Part shown: one piece after another, positions 42,058 to 49,903 of the stretch
Layout: each line of letters begins with the position of its first letter
Numbering within the stretch: the first letter of the stretch is position 1
Source of the DNA: JALHTG01 sp964653695
Lineage (GTDB): Archaea; Thermoproteota; Bathyarchaeia; 40CM-2-53-6; JALHTG01
DNA length: 53,032 nucleotides
Direction of reading: 5' to 3'
Assembly: GCA_964653695.1 (NCBI GenBank)
Contig: CAZZFQ010000003.1
Span: forward strand, 1-53,032
Made by a program: the position numbers and the translations under genes
Notes under the pieces: model-generated
What the model was told of the DNA's origin: nothing
Seen by the model: only the letters and a program-made list of their open reading frames with translations
Database searches by the model: none

Positions 42058-43023
42058 CTATGTTACTCTGAATTGGTCTAGGAGTGTCGAGATATCGCTG
42101 GCGGGCTCTCCCTTGGGACCAGCGATTCTCTGCTGAGCTGGTGGGATTTCCCGATAATGTGGTATCCTCTGAGTTATCCGGTCCTCGTAGGTTGAGACGA
42201 GCTGGTTCTGGTAGAAGACGCCGAGGGGGATTCTGTCCCCCCACTCGGTTGATTTTGCGAGCGCGCTTTGAGTCTTAGGAATCTCCTCCTCACGGGAACG
42301 AACGACAGGATCGTAACCTGTATCCTCAAGCTTGTACAACCTTGAGAGAGACTTGCCAGTCGACGGATCAATTCTGTCTTCTCCTGCATACCATTCCTTG
42401 GTGTTGATATCGTTGTATGTGGGGCATGGCTGCAGTATATCGACGATGGCAAAGCCTCTGTGCACGATTGCTCTCTTAATGATCTCTTTCAGATTAACCA
42501 CATCGTAAGCGTAGCCCCTGGCGATAAATGTGCATCCAACTGCCAGAGCCAGAGCGATTGGGTTTACTCCTTGATTGATATTGGGTTTCGGAAGCGATTT
42601 TGTTTGAACACCCAACGTGAGAGTGGGCGATGCCTGTCCCTTCGTAAGGCCGTAGACCTGGTTATCATGAATGAGATACGTAATGTCTAGGTTTCTTCTC
42701 CCTGTGTTAACAAAGTGGCCGACACCTATCCCTAAGCCATCACCGTCTCCGCCGACGGCGATCACCTCCAAGCCAGGGTTAGCCAGCTTTGCCCCAACAG
42801 CGAAAGGCAAGGTACGCCCATGAAGCGTGTGAATCCCATAGGCATTAACAAAGTGTGGAGTCTTCCCTGAGCAGCCTATTCCTGAGAAAATCGCTACTTC
42901 GCTGGGAGGTAGCTTGAGTTCACTGAGAGCCAGCTGAAGAGCCGCTAGGATTCCGAAATCTCCGCATCCAGCGCACCAGTCAATGTTGACTTCTGTCCGG
43001 TAGGCAGATACGTCAGGCGCCAC
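42058..43023 (-). CDS. 2-oxoacid:ferredoxin oxidoreductase, beta subunit
   Basis: This 321-residue protein has the TPP and cluster features of KorB-type beta subunits: DWCAGCGDFGILAALQLAL (C17, C20), FSGIGCSGKTPHFVNAYG, GGDGDGLGIGVGHF (TPP and metal) and HDNQVYGLTKGQ. The C-terminal part carries ILQPCPTYNDINTK. It starts at GTG 43023 and overlaps the alpha subunit by 11 bases. With the fused alpha/gamma subunit it oxidises pyruvate, 2-oxoglutarate or related acids to acyl-CoA and reduces ferredoxin. Confidence 0.93.
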   Translation of the reverse strand: MAPDVSAYRTEVNIDWCAGCGDFGILAALQLALSELKLPPSEVAIFSGIGCSGKTPHFVNAYGIHTLHGRTLPFAVGAKLANPGLEVIAVGGDGDGLGIGVGHFVNTGRRNLDITYLIHDNQVYGLTKGQASPTLTLGVQTKSLPKPNINQGVNPIALALAVGCTFIARGYAYDVVNLKEIIKRAIVHRGFAIVDILQPCPTYNDINTKEWYAGEDRIDPSTGKSLSRLYKLEDTGYDPVVRSREEEIPKTQSALAKSTEWGDRIPLGVFYQNQLVSTYEDRITQRIPHYREIPPAQQRIAGPKGEPASDISTLLDQFRVT

Positions 43024-44929
43024 CTGTCAAGACCTCCCTCCTCTGAGCTTCTCCTCTTGCCACGCGTTCAAGCGCCAACTCCAACTCGTCTTGGGACATA
43101 GGGCGGCCATTGTACTTCAAGACACGGTGCGTTGCCGTGATCCCAGTCCGCTCTCTTACTATTCCAGCGAGCTGTCCTGAGTAGTTCATCTCAACAGCGA
43201 CTCTGCTCTCGTAATCTTGTAGCACATCTAGGACGTAGTTGCACGGCAGAGGGTTGATGAGCCGTACTTGAAGAAAGTCAACCGCTATTCCAGCTTCTGA
43301 GAGTCCGTCGATCGCATCAAGAATCGGCCCCTTCGTCGACCCCCAACTGAAAACAATGACCTTCGAATCAGCTTTCCTAAAGAGATTGCATTTATCTTCC
43401 AGCGGAATTTCCCGATCAACCAACTCAAGTTTTCTCATCCTCTTCTCCATCATCTGCGTTCTCGTTCTGGGATTCTCACAGATATGCCCCAACTCGTTAT
43501 GTTCATCACCTGTGTTCCAGAAAACCACGCCTCTTGCTCCAAGCGGAACGCGAGGAGAGATTCCTGAATCTGTAAAGGCGAATCTCTTGTATGTCTGTCC
43601 GCCTGACACGATGGATTCTATCTCTGCCTCCGTCAGCAAAGCGCCTCTGTCTATTCTAAGGTTAGATGTGCTTGGCGTTAAGCAGGTGATGCTGCTGTTT
43701 GCCAGAGCCTTATCCGCTAGGTGGATCACTGGCATCTGGAATCGTTCAGCGTAGTTGAAAGCCTTGGCCGCGTCGTAGAACGATTCCTCAATATCACCTG
43801 AAGCAAGCACGATGCGCGCGAATTCTCCGTGGCCTCCATGCAGAGCAAAACGTAGATCATCTTGCCCATGGCGTGTAGGCAGTCCGGTGGAGGGCGCACC
43901 CCGCTGGTAGTATGTAACCACCACAGGGACTTCGCTGTTTCCTGCCCAGCCCAGTCCCTCGACCATCAGTGAGAAGCCCGGCCCAGAAGTTGCAGTGGAT
44001 GCCCTTACTCCTGTTAGAGCTGCGCCCGACGCCATGTTGATGGCAGCTATTTCATCTTCAGTCTGCATCACCAAGATCGAGCTCTTGTCCGCTTCACGGC
44101 CGAAAATCTCGTTTGTCTCTAGGTACTCACTCTCATCAGCCGCAGGTGTGATCGGATAGTAGGTCTGAATCCTACATCCGCCCACGAGCTTTCCGAGGGC
44201 TATCGCCTGCGTAGCTTGGAGAACGACACGTTCCTTGTCAACCTGGAATCTAGCAAGTTTTCGGCCAAAGCCATCTCCAAATTCAGATCTAGCCTTATCG
44301 TAGGCTCTCTTGCAGGCCAACACGTTCTGCTCGGCAACCTTTGGCTTGTCAAAGAAAACAGATCGAATGGCTTTCGAGACTAGCTCAAAGTCAAAGTCAA
44401 GAAGGCCGAAGGAGACACCTACCGAAAGAACATTGATCATCCTAACCATCCTACTGAGCTTGGGCTCCCCGATTTCCACTGCTGCCTCTTTCAGATGATC
44501 CATGTACGGCACAGCGTAAACACTCACTCCTCTGCTCTCGGCCTCCTGAAGAATACCGTACACTGAACAATCGAACCCTCTAGAGGACAGATATGAATCA
44601 AGATCTTCCTTCACTTCAGTCTCCAACGTTGGAACTGCTGGTGCCTTTGTATCCTTGGTTTGAGAGTCGAAGATGATTCCTCCAGTAGGCACAACGTTCC
44701 GAGCATGGCGTAGTACCGTTTCAGCGTCGAAAGACGAGAGAAGATCTACTCTTTCAGTGTGAGATCTCACAGGTCGAGCGGCTGATCGAACGTGAAAGTA
44801 GCTGTGCATTCCCTTGATGTTGGAATGGTATTCTCGTTTTCCAAAGATGAAGTATCCAGCGTAGGAGCAGGCTCTCGCATAGATATTTGCTGCCGAGTCA
44901 ACTCCGCTTCCTTGAGGTCCGCCGATCAA
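43013..44929 (-). CDS. 2-oxoacid:ferredoxin oxidoreductase, fused gamma/alpha subunit
   Basis: The 638-residue protein combines a gamma domain (IGGPQGSGVDSAANIYARAC, KREYHSNIKGMHSYFHVR) with an alpha domain carrying the TYYPITPAADESEYLE motif (near residue 258). This is the crenarchaeal two-subunit OFOR type. The start codon is problematic: homologues begin a few residues earlier, and the only available in-frame start is TTG 44929, without a well-placed ribosome site. An ATG with GGAG 5 bases upstream lies 18 bases earlier but one frame off. A stop (TAG at 44983) closes this same frame upstream and ends the neighbouring micro-gene. Confidence 0.92.
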   Translation of the reverse strand: MIGGPQGSGVDSAANIYARACSYAGYFIFGKREYHSNIKGMHSYFHVRSAARPVRSHTERVDLLSSFDAETVLRHARNVVPTGGIIFDSQTKDTKAPAVPTLETEVKEDLDSYLSSRGFDCSVYGILQEAESRGVSVYAVPYMDHLKEAAVEIGEPKLSRMVRMINVLSVGVSFGLLDFDFELVSKAIRSVFFDKPKVAEQNVLACKRAYDKARSEFGDGFGRKLARFQVDKERVVLQATQAIALGKLVGGCRIQTYYPITPAADESEYLETNEIFGREADKSSILVMQTEDEIAAINMASGAALTGVRASTATSGPGFSLMVEGLGWAGNSEVPVVVTYYQRGAPSTGLPTRHGQDDLRFALHGGHGEFARIVLASGDIEESFYDAAKAFNYAERFQMPVIHLADKALANSSITCLTPSTSNLRIDRGALLTEAEIESIVSGGQTYKRFAFTDSGISPRVPLGARGVVFWNTGDEHNELGHICENPRTRTQMMEKRMRKLELVDREIPLEDKCNLFRKADSKVIVFSWGSTKGPILDAIDGLSEAGIAVDFLQVRLINPLPCNYVLDVLQDYESRVAVEMNYSGQLAGIVRERTGITATHRVLKYNGRPMSQDELELALERVARGEAQRREVLTGGA

Positions 44930-44980
44930 CCATGTGAGCTCATTGTCTCCGGTCGAAATTTCCCTCTGGATGAACGGCCT

Positions 44981-45112
44981 CTAACCCCCAGTCGCAACGT
45001 TGTAACCTGTGCAGCAGGTGCAGAGCGTGCTTTCGCCGCAGTAGGGGCAGCAGCAGTTGCATGCCTCTATTGGATTTCCGCACCTTTCACAGATTATTCC
45101 TGACAAGTCCAT
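44981..45112 (-). CDS. Cysteine-rich zinc-ribbon micro-protein upstream of OFOR
   Basis: This 43-residue gene starts at ATG 45112 and ends at TAG 44981. It encodes MDLSGIICERCGNPIEACNC, then CCPYCGESTLCTCCTG and a short tail. It has eleven cysteines in pairs, so one or two zinc ribbons or an iron-sulfur site are possible. It lies 51 bases upstream of, and in the same frame as, the fused OFOR subunit, and they probably share a transcript. A role in cluster or metal handling for OFOR is inference. Confidence 0.65.
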   Translation of the reverse strand: MDLSGIICERCGNPIEACNCCCPYCGESTLCTCCTGYNVATGG

Positions 45113-45185
45113 CACAGCATAATGGACTCATCAGAAGGGCATTAAGCTTTCCTCAACAAGACGAGCAGAGAAACAGTGAAGGTCC

Positions 45186-45314
45186 TCAATCCTCTGCCAC
45201 AAGCAGCATAGGCTTGTTGCAGCAAACCAAAGTGCCTCCGCCCACCTTGACAACGGTCACTTCATTGCCACAAACCGAACACCTATACCTCTCTCCAAGG
45301 CGCTTTACTCCCAT
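45186..45314 (-). CDS. Desulforedoxin-like iron protein (micro-gene)
   Basis: This 42-residue gene (ATG 45314, TGA 45186, with GGTGGG 6-11 bases upstream) encodes a desulforedoxin fold: YRCSVCGNEVTVVKVGGG, then TLVCCNKPMLLV. The C-x2-C...C-C pattern is the Fe(Cys)4 site seen in desulforedoxin and in the N-terminal domain of desulfoferrodoxin. It is a small electron carrier or oxygen-defence partner. It is upstream of the OFOR genes on the same strand, with a cysteine-rich micro-gene in between. Confidence 0.75.
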   Translation of the reverse strand: MGVKRLGERYRCSVCGNEVTVVKVGGGTLVCCNKPMLLVAED

Positions 45315-45523
45315 TTCCGTCCCACCTTTATCCAAAGCGATTCATGTCTCAGACGCATTTCCTAATGGCGTTTCAGGCCTAAATGCCCCCGATTATCCGA
45401 AATAGCACCATGTAAGATTCGAAATGGCTGAAGATGTGGGCTGACTTTATGCAGAATCGTGGAAAAGGCTTAAGAACACACCGAATCCACCTAGTACCTT
45501 CTACAAGGCTTGGAGGAAAGTTA

Positions 45524-45991
45524 ATGGTAAAGAAATGTCTCAGATGCAATGCCGACAATGACGATAATGCCATCTTCTGCTCTAGCTGTGGCACAAGGCT
45601 CAGTGGGGTAAGGCCGGGCATTCTGGGAGCCAGACCTGTGACTGCAGAGTTGGCTGCGAGAGCAAGCATCGGATTCGTCATGACGATTATCGGCGGCTTT
45701 CTGATAGTCCTTGGCTCGTTGGGACTTTCGTACATATCTGCCTACATTTGGGGTACATCAGTTCCGCCGTGGTTTGCCGGTATGCCCGTATGGGCTGCGC
45801 TGGGTGTAGGCGTGATTTTCGGACTGTTTGTCATTCTGAGTTCGGTACTCATTTACCAACCTGGATTCGAGAGTATGGGCGGCATACTTGCAATAGTGTT
45901 CTCGGTCTTGAGCATCGTCGTTCTTGGGGGATTCATGTTCGGCACAGTCCTTGGTCTGCTCGGCGGATTGATGGCTATCCTGAAGAAGTAG
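45524..45991 (+). CDS. Zinc-ribbon membrane protein (paralogue 1)
   Basis: The product has 155 residues from the ATG at 45524, which has GGAGG 8 bases upstream; the frame opens at 45434 without support. It begins with a zinc ribbon KKCLRCNADNDDNAIFCSSC (C-x2-C and C-x2-C) and has three or four hydrophobic segments. It ends GFMFGTVLGLLGGLMAILKK. The same start and end pattern recurs in two other genes of this cluster on the opposite strand. Function is unknown. Confidence 0.72.
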   Translation: MVKKCLRCNADNDDNAIFCSSCGTRLSGVRPGILGARPVTAELAARASIGFVMTIIGGFLIVLGSLGLSYISAYIWGTSVPPWFAGMPVWAALGVGVIFGLFVILSSVLIYQPGFESMGGILAIVFSVLSIVVLGGFMFGTVLGLLGGLMAILKK

Positions 45992-46017
45992 AGATACACC
46001 CGTTTTCAAAAGAATTC

Positions 46018-46023
46018 TTTTTT
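46018..46023 (+). terminator. T-run terminator
   Basis: TTTTTT lies 27-32 bases after the stop of the zinc-ribbon membrane protein gene. Confidence 0.45.
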
Positions 46024-46391
46024 CACTTGTGCATCGTCAAGCGGATAGCATAAGGTAGGGCCGATTATTGGTGAGTGCAGTCTCTTGTCTGGCGTTCTCG
46101 GGGGTGGAACTGTCCCCTCGATCTCCACTCTTGGCACTCTAGTCATGAAGGCCATGCAGTTTTCTAGCCAAGACCTGATCTCTTTCGGTCACACTATCTA
46201 CATGGGCGTCAATTCTGGGACCGAATCAGTATTGAATGGAACCATGATACTTCATCAACGCAAAGAGGCAAGCAGTCTTCTAGTCTGAGGGGGAATTCAG
46301 GAAATAGGGTTGGCAAAACCGGTTTAGAGTGTAGACTTTATCCTGGAAATAGCCCTGTCCAGAAGGTCTGATAGCTAGGTGAAAAAAGTGC
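46024..46391. other. Intergenic region
   Basis: A 67-codon plus-strand open frame near 46085 has no motif or ribosome site that I trust. I see no other element. Confidence 0.35.
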
Positions 46392-46850
46392 TTAGGTTGT
46401 TGCTACTCCAGTCGGTGTTAGTACAGTTCTCGATGCAACTGGGCCATATCTGAGTATAACTTCGCCGAGCTTGGTGTATGCCAGCATGTAGAAGATCCCT
46501 GGCACAATAAGGCCAACAAGTAGACCCAAGATTCCCATGATGAGGCAAGGGGTTTTCGCTGCCTCGTATAGGCCGTCGTCGATTCTCTTCACGGTTGTTA
46601 AGTATGCGCCGATGAAGATGAGGATTATTACGATTGCAAAGATTCCGGCCCCCATCATGATTGGAAGTATCCATTCCAAAGAGATCACCATGCCTGTCCA
46701 AAGAGCAATGTATGAAAGGATATGGGGTGAGTCGGCAATCAAGAGTAGGGATATCGCAAGAAGAGGCAGAACAGTGAATAGGAAGAAGAAGATCGATCCT
46801 ATGACCGCATACTCGTGTGCTGCCCAAACCTCAGGTGGTCTTAAAGACAT
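46392..46850 (-). CDS. Four-helix integral membrane protein
   Basis: The 152-residue protein has four hydrophobic segments (VIGSIFFFLFTVLPLLAISL, ILSYIALWTGMVISLEWILP, IFAIVIILIFIGAYL, PCLIMGILGLLVGLIVPGIF) and no zinc ribbon. A TATA box (CTATTTATATGC, about 46896-46907 on the minus strand) lies about 50 bases upstream of the ATG. I do not recognise the family. It stands among zinc-ribbon membrane genes whose own C-terminal segments have a similar glycine-rich character. Confidence 0.65.
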   Translation of the reverse strand: MSLRPPEVWAAHEYAVIGSIFFFLFTVLPLLAISLLLIADSPHILSYIALWTGMVISLEWILPIMMGAGIFAIVIILIFIGAYLTTVKRIDDGLYEAAKTPCLIMGILGLLVGLIVPGIFYMLAYTKLGEVILRYGPVASRTVLTPTGVATT

Positions 46851-46989
46851 AGGTTCACCACGTAAGCTCAGTTAGCTAACTGTCCCACTTCTGCGCATAT
46901 AAATAGCATATGCAACTATGAGCTTAGGCGTGGTCTAGTCTAGTGCGCTCAGTTGCGAAATCGGCTCAAAGCCATGAGTTCAGCTTACC

Positions 46990-47223
46990 TTAGCGATACT
47001 TGAGGCATTTGGTGCACCACCAGCGTTGATACGTGGGCACCCAGACCAGCGATTCTCCGCAATACCTGCAGAGTTTCGGCGGTTGGGGTAGAGGAGTCCA
47101 ATAGTGGTAGGAGGTGTACATCTGGTAGTAAGGAACCTGTGTGTAGTGCGGGTAAGATGTCTCTGCAACCCAAACCCAACCATAGGTCAGGTCGTAAACC
47201 CAAGGCATACAGACACCGTCCAC
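46990..47223 (-). CDS. Small zinc-ribbon protein
   Basis: This 77-residue frame starts at GTG 47223 and ends in a clear zinc ribbon: KLCRYCGESLVWVPTYQRWW, then CTKCLKYR (C-x2-C twice). The first 45 residues are rich in Tyr, Trp and Pro (SYPHYTQVPYYQMYTSYHYW). It lies 42 bases after the zinc-ribbon membrane gene at 47266 and is probably in the same operon. Confidence 0.6.
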   Translation of the reverse strand: MDGVCMPWVYDLTYGWVWVAETSYPHYTQVPYYQMYTSYHYWTPLPQPPKLCRYCGESLVWVPTYQRWWCTKCLKYR

Positions 47224-47265
47224 ATGCTAGCCTTGTCAGACAAGATAAGAATTTCGTAGGCTCCT

Positions 47266-47781
47266 CTATCTTCTGAAAAGGCCGATGAACGCGCCGACTA
47301 ATCCAAGAAGGAAGCCCACTATGAAGCCTCCTCCTACTAAGAGGCTCAAAAGGCTGAGAACGATGATGGCAGCGCAGCCGTAGACCTCCCTTCTGGCTAG
47401 GATAAGGAAGGAACTTACAAACATGCCTAATCCGATTAGCACTCCGACGAAATCTGCCTGAATGTTTGAGAAGGTCAGGGGGATCATCCATACAGGGATC
47501 GGCACGGCGACTCCTACTAAGCCAGCTAGCAAGGCGTTCACCGTTACCAACATCGTCGCGACTAGACACAGAACGAAGCTCACCTTAGGTCGAGCAGGCC
47601 CTCGAATCCTGAGAACGCCCACAGGGGCTCTTATGGCGCCTGACCCTGGAGGGATATCTACAGCAATAGGGCTCGGCTGAGGTCTTTCCACTGCAACCTC
47701 GACAAGCGGCAATCCGCATGCCGCGCATGTCTCAGCCAGATCGCTGTTGTCATATCCACATTCAAGGCATCTCTTGACCAT
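47266..47781 (-). CDS. Zinc-ribbon membrane protein (paralogue 2)
   Basis: The 171-residue protein starts with the ribbon KRCLECGYDNSDLAETCAAC, then a Pro-rich linker (VERPQPSPIAVDIPPGSG) and four hydrophobic segments, ending GGFIVGFLLGLVGAFIGLFRR. The pattern matches the genes at 45524 and 47936. A TATA-like TTAAATATAG (about 47815-47824) is about 35-40 bases upstream of the ATG. Confidence 0.75.
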   Translation of the reverse strand: MVKRCLECGYDNSDLAETCAACGLPLVEVAVERPQPSPIAVDIPPGSGAIRAPVGVLRIRGPARPKVSFVLCLVATMLVTVNALLAGLVGVAVPIPVWMIPLTFSNIQADFVGVLIGLGMFVSSFLILARREVYGCAAIIVLSLLSLLVGGGFIVGFLLGLVGAFIGLFRR

Positions 47782-47935
47782 TACCTTTCGCCAAAGATTA
47801 AGGTATGAACGTCACCTATATTTAATGTAGTTTCGCGGATGTATTCCACAGCCGCAGGTACAATCACTCTCCCAGCAACGTGCATTGTCTCTGCTAGCTC
47901 TGAAACATCGAAAAGAGGGAGGAAAGTAGCTCTGG

Positions 47936-48481
47936 CTACTTTCTCATTATTGCTAGGAATGCCCCTATGATTCCTAAGGTGAATCCAGCTAGGAACCCGC
48001 CCCCTATGGCTATGCTAACGATAGCGCATAGGAAGCCTATGATGCCGCCAAATGTCCCATAGCCATGATACATCAGGAATCCGGCAAGGAACAGCGAGAA
48101 CGAGAGTATGACAGCTATGATGGTCGCGACTTTCATCGCGTCAATCCAGGCCAGTCCTGGAAGCACAAGCTTGACAAGGTAAACGGCCAGATCGGACGAC
48201 GGCGGATATACCCACCCTGCTATCACGCCCACCATGACCAATATCCCCGCAGCGAGAGTGATCAACGTGCCCCAGATCGGCCTCGGTGGTGGAGGTAGCG
48301 GAAGAACCGCTGGTAGTGGAGGGGCCATGAACGGAGGGGGCGCACGTGGAGGTGGTACAGGCCTCGCAACCGGGAGAACCGTGGGAACTGGTGGTGGAAC
48401 TGCTATTTGGACTCCGCAACTTGAGCAGTAGATGGCGTCATCCCTGTTGTCAGCTCCGCATTCCGGGCATTTCTTAACCAA
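47936..48481 (-). CDS. Zinc-ribbon membrane protein (paralogue 3)
   Basis: The product has 181 residues from TTG 48481, which has GGAGGA at 48488-48493; a frame extends to 48634 but that part lacks homology to the paralogues. The ribbon is KKCPECGADNRDDAIYCSSC. A long Pro-rich linker (about 23-65, for example VPPPVPTVLPVARPVPPP) precedes three or four hydrophobic segments and the ending GFLAGFTLGIIGAFLAIMRK. A TATA-like CTTAAGTG lies near 48540. Function is unknown; a membrane-bound sensor or assembly role is a guess. Confidence 0.75.
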   Translation of the reverse strand: MVKKCPECGADNRDDAIYCSSCGVQIAVPPPVPTVLPVARPVPPPRAPPPFMAPPLPAVLPLPPPPRPIWGTLITLAAGILVMVGVIAGWVYPPSSDLAVYLVKLVLPGLAWIDAMKVATIIAVILSFSLFLAGFLMYHGYGTFGGIIGFLCAIVSIAIGGGFLAGFTLGIIGAFLAIMRK

Positions 48482-48710
48482 CAATTTTCCTCCTGTGACT
48501 TCACCGTTGAGCTCTATGTTATCTCCAAGGTCGGCACTTAAGCCTTTCCGAGAATCCATAGAGAAGAGATCACTATTTTCTTCTAGCGCGTCATTCAGGA
48601 GTAATTTCGAGAGAACTCGATTATGCACCCACAATTGTCGCTCGCTGCGTGCTCAACATCTCCACCTTATTGATTCTACTACTGGGTATCGAACGGACAG
48701 TCTACAAAGG

Positions 48711-48718
48711 TTAAATAG
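48711..48718 (+). promoter_or_regulatory. TATA box for tRNA-Thr
   Basis: TTAAATAG is centred about 28 bases upstream of the first base of the tRNA, the expected distance for transcription starting at or near G1. Confidence 0.55.
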
Positions 48719-48766
48719 CGTCATCCATTCTGCAAACTCTCAGCCCCGGTGGCTCAGCCTGGTAGA

Positions 48767-48782
48767 ATAGAGAATACCAAAA
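48767..48782 (+). other. Noncanonical 16-nt tRNA intron in D-stem
   Basis: Removing these 16 bases joins GA and GC to give GAGC, which pairs with GCTC (48752-48755). The intron contains TACC (48775-48778), complementary to GGTA in the D-loop (48761-48764), which could help form the splicing structure. The boundary is ambiguous by one base. Confidence 0.75.
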
Positions 48783-48796
48783 GCGCCGCCTTGGTA

Positions 48797-48810
48797 ACCT
48801 TACAACAATG
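48797..48810 (+). other. Canonical 14-nt tRNA intron at position 37/38
   Basis: It splits the anticodon loop after position 37. Removal leaves the seven-base loop TTGGTAA. The boundary is ambiguous by one base (A at either edge). Confidence 0.8.
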
Positions 48811-48885
48811 AGGCGAAGGTCGCGGGTTCAATTCCCGCCCGGGGCTCCATAGTTCTGGCGCCTGGCGCCGCTAGCCTACATCCCT

Positions 48886-49101
48886 CTACCTTCTCTTCAG
48901 AATCAATTGCAGCACAGCAAAGGCCAAGAAGGCGATTCCAGCGTAGACGAGACTGCGCGTCAGAAACCATACAACTGCTGCCGCAGCCATTGGTAATATC
49001 AACTGCACTACTGCTTTCAGCAGAAGTATTATGATTAGACCCACGATAATCAGCGCCATGAAGATTGTGAGCTCAGAGAATGATGGGAGAGCCATCTCCA
49101 C
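48886..49101 (-). CDS. Small two-helix membrane protein
   Basis: This 71-residue frame has two hydrophobic helices (IFMALIIVGLIIILLLKAVV, AAAVVWFLTRSLVYAGIAFL) and a basic end (LKRR). Start candidates are GTG 49101 and ATG 49095. It lies 28 bases after the coiled-coil zinc-ribbon gene and is probably in the same operon. The family is not recognised. Confidence 0.55.
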   Translation of the reverse strand: MEMALPSFSELTIFMALIIVGLIIILLLKAVVQLILPMAAAAVVWFLTRSLVYAGIAFLAFAVLQLILKRR

Positions 49102-49129
49102 GACCTATCTCCCAGCCGAGCGTTTCGAA

Positions 49130-49903
49130 TCACTTGTGAACATGTGGTTGGTATCTTCTACAGTATGGGCAGTAGAGGATGTTCGGATCGGTGGTTAACT
49201 GGAGTTGCTGTCCGCAGAAACCACAGTTCTCGTGGATGAAGATTCCATGCCAAGATCGGCCGGCGTGAAGGGTTCCAGGATGGGAGTAGTCCTCTTGGGC
49301 CCCTTCTGCCATGATTGCGGCTAATTCTGGACTAGGCTGGGTCACTGTCGGAGCATAAGGTTGAGCAGCGACAAACCAGGCGAGGCCACAGGCTGGGCAC
49401 AGATTGATGTCAGGACTGGCAGTTGCAACCAGGGCCCCACCGCATCGGTGACATTGAAGACGCATACCGGTCAGCCGCCTCACCTGTTGAAGTAGGTTCC
49501 TATTGGCCTCAGCCAGCTCTGCCGTCCTACTTGTTTCCATTCTTCGGGCCTGTTCACTGGCCTCAACACGCGTTGCCAAAGCCTTGACCTCTGCGGAGGC
49601 CTTCTGCAGCTGTTCCTCTAAGGCTCTATTTCGCAACGTGAGCTGCCTTTCCATCTCTGCTCTACGGGTTTCCTCCTCAGCCTTGAGCCTCTCTGTTAGG
49701 ACCCTCGTCTCTTCCGCGCTCTTGCGGAGACGTTCTTCCAAAGCTTCGCTTCGCTGGGATAGATCACCAACGGTTCGATGAAGATCATCATAGCGCTTAG
49801 CAAGCTCTGCTGATGCCGGCGAGGATACTAACTGGATTCCACAACTTGAGCAGTATATCGCGTCATCATTGTTGCATGCACAGCATTCTGGACAAACTAT
49901 CAT
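49130..49903 (-). CDS. Zinc ribbon - coiled coil - double zinc ribbon protein
   Basis: The 257-residue cytosolic protein begins with the same type of ribbon as the membrane paralogues (VCPECCACNNDDAIYCSSC). Residues about 35-145 form a long charged coiled coil (EALEERLRKSAEETRVLTER). Two further ribbons follow: LQCHRCGGALVATASPD with LCPACG, and CGFCGQQLQLTTDPNILYCP with YC. It has no membrane segment. A scaffold or adaptor linking proteins by its coiled coil is a reasonable inference. A TATA-like TTAAGT near 49962 precedes it. Confidence 0.72.
   Translation of the reverse strand: MIVCPECCACNNDDAIYCSSCGIQLVSSPASAELAKRYDDLHRTVGDLSQRSEALEERLRKSAEETRVLTERLKAEEETRRAEMERQLTLRNRALEEQLQKASAEVKALATRVEASEQARRMETSRTAELAEANRNLLQQVRRLTGMRLQCHRCGGALVATASPDINLCPACGLAWFVAAQPYAPTVTQPSPELAAIMAEGAQEDYSHPGTLHAGRSWHGIFIHENCGFCGQQLQLTTDPNILYCPYCRRYQPHVHK

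Larger units (their letters stand above)
48743..48849 (+). tRNA. tRNA-Thr (GGT anticodon) with two introns
   Basis: The acceptor stem is GCCCCGG / CCGGGGC, followed by discriminator T and encoded CCA (48847-48849). The T-arm is GCGGG-TTCAATT-CCCGC. The anticodon loop TTGGTAA gives anticodon GGT at 48793-48795. U73 is the usual archaeal tRNA-Thr discriminator. Two insertions must be removed to fold it: 16 nt in the 3' strand of the D-stem (48767-48782, or shifted by one base) and 14 nt at the canonical 37/38 position (48797-48810). The spliced length is 77 with CCA. A TATA-like TTAAATAG (48711-48718) is about 28 bases upstream. The 27-43 pair is a C-A mismatch. Confidence 0.9.

Noticed and set aside
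46085..46288. 67-codon frame downstream of a zinc-ribbon gene
   Set aside because: It has no ribosome site, no hydrophobic or cysteine pattern, and lies behind a terminator.
48484..48634. Upstream extension of the zinc-ribbon membrane gene
   Set aside because: The paralogues begin at the ribbon, and a GGAGGA site sits just before TTG 48481.
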